Assembly (NCBI GenBank): GCA_903898975.1
Contig: CAIUHT010000553.1
Coordinates: forward strand, 1 to 5,058
Source of the DNA: an uncultured Planctomycetaceae bacterium
GTDB lineage: Bacteria > Planctomycetota > Planctomycetia > Planctomycetales > Planctomycetaceae
Reading direction: 5' to 3'
DNA length: 5,058 nt
The position numbers and the translations under genes are program-made. This document shows, piece by piece, positions 5,023 to 5,058 of the stretch; within the stretch, counting starts at the first letter, position 1; every line of letters begins with the position of its first letter. The notes beneath the pieces were generated by a model that saw nothing but the letters and a program-made list of their open reading frames with translations, was not told the DNA's origin and ran no database searches.

Positions 5023-5058
5023 CTGGGCAAGCGGTCGGGGCTCTTTGGTTGGACGCGA

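Larger units (their letters stand above)
4345..5058. other. Gene-free, hairpin-rich tail region
   Basis: About 0.7 kb without convincing coding sequence on either strand. Frames open here give low-complexity Arg/Pro/Ser-rich peptides with no family wording. The region is instead dense in inverted repeats (4500-4557, 4602-4620 with 4769-4787, 4622-4638, 4778-4808, 4908-4929, 4994-5022). It looks like accumulated small intergenic repeat elements and mobile-element debris. Confidence 0.6.

Overview
The window most likely comes from a member of the Planctomycetota. The main evidence is a DUF1501 protein with a twin-arginine-like N-terminus, of the type that is abundant in planctomycetes. Supporting evidence is a stand-alone LigD-type 3'-phosphoesterase domain protein, a class I glutamine synthetase whose wording (DLRFMDFPG, RGWKAINESDM, PTTNSYKRL) is as I recall it from planctomycetes, a GC-rich composition, and long palindrome-rich intergenic DNA. 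Genus-level placement is not possible from this sequence.

Layout. Bases 1-302 hold no confidently assigned gene. They contain a 24-base tandem repeat (2.4 copies) and a reading frame open from 104 to 313 whose stop overlaps the start of the next gene. Bases 303-1673 (+) encode an exported DUF1501 protein of the alkaline-phosphatase/sulfatase fold. A short convergent intergenic stretch follows. Bases 1892-2326 (-) encode a 144-residue LigD-like phosphoesterase domain protein. A 230-base divergent spacer contains a 54-codon ORF with a good ribosome binding site, and this ORF overlaps the next start codon as ATGA. Bases 2557-3969 (+) encode a class I glutamine synthetase. The remaining ~1.1 kb (3970-5058) carries no intact gene. 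It has a terminator-like hairpin right after glnA, a 28-codon remnant resembling the N-terminus of an insertion-sequence transposase, and then about 0.7 kb rich in inverted repeats and hairpins.

How the genes relate. The three main genes do not form an obvious pathway or operon: orientations alternate (+, -, +). The DUF1501 protein probably acts outside the cytoplasm, the phosphoesterase probably in DNA or RNA end processing, and GlnA in ammonium assimilation.

The most notable point is in the glutamine synthetase. The near-invariant catalytic Asp of the (F)DGSS motif (Asp50 in E. coli numbering) reads Asn, His271 of the nucleotide site reads Ser, and the ANPY motif reads ANGY. The metal ligands, catalytic Glu327 and adenylylation Tyr are all kept. 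This suggests a divergent paralogue with altered activity rather than a standard housekeeping enzyme. I see no CRISPR array, tRNA, rRNA or complete mobile element.
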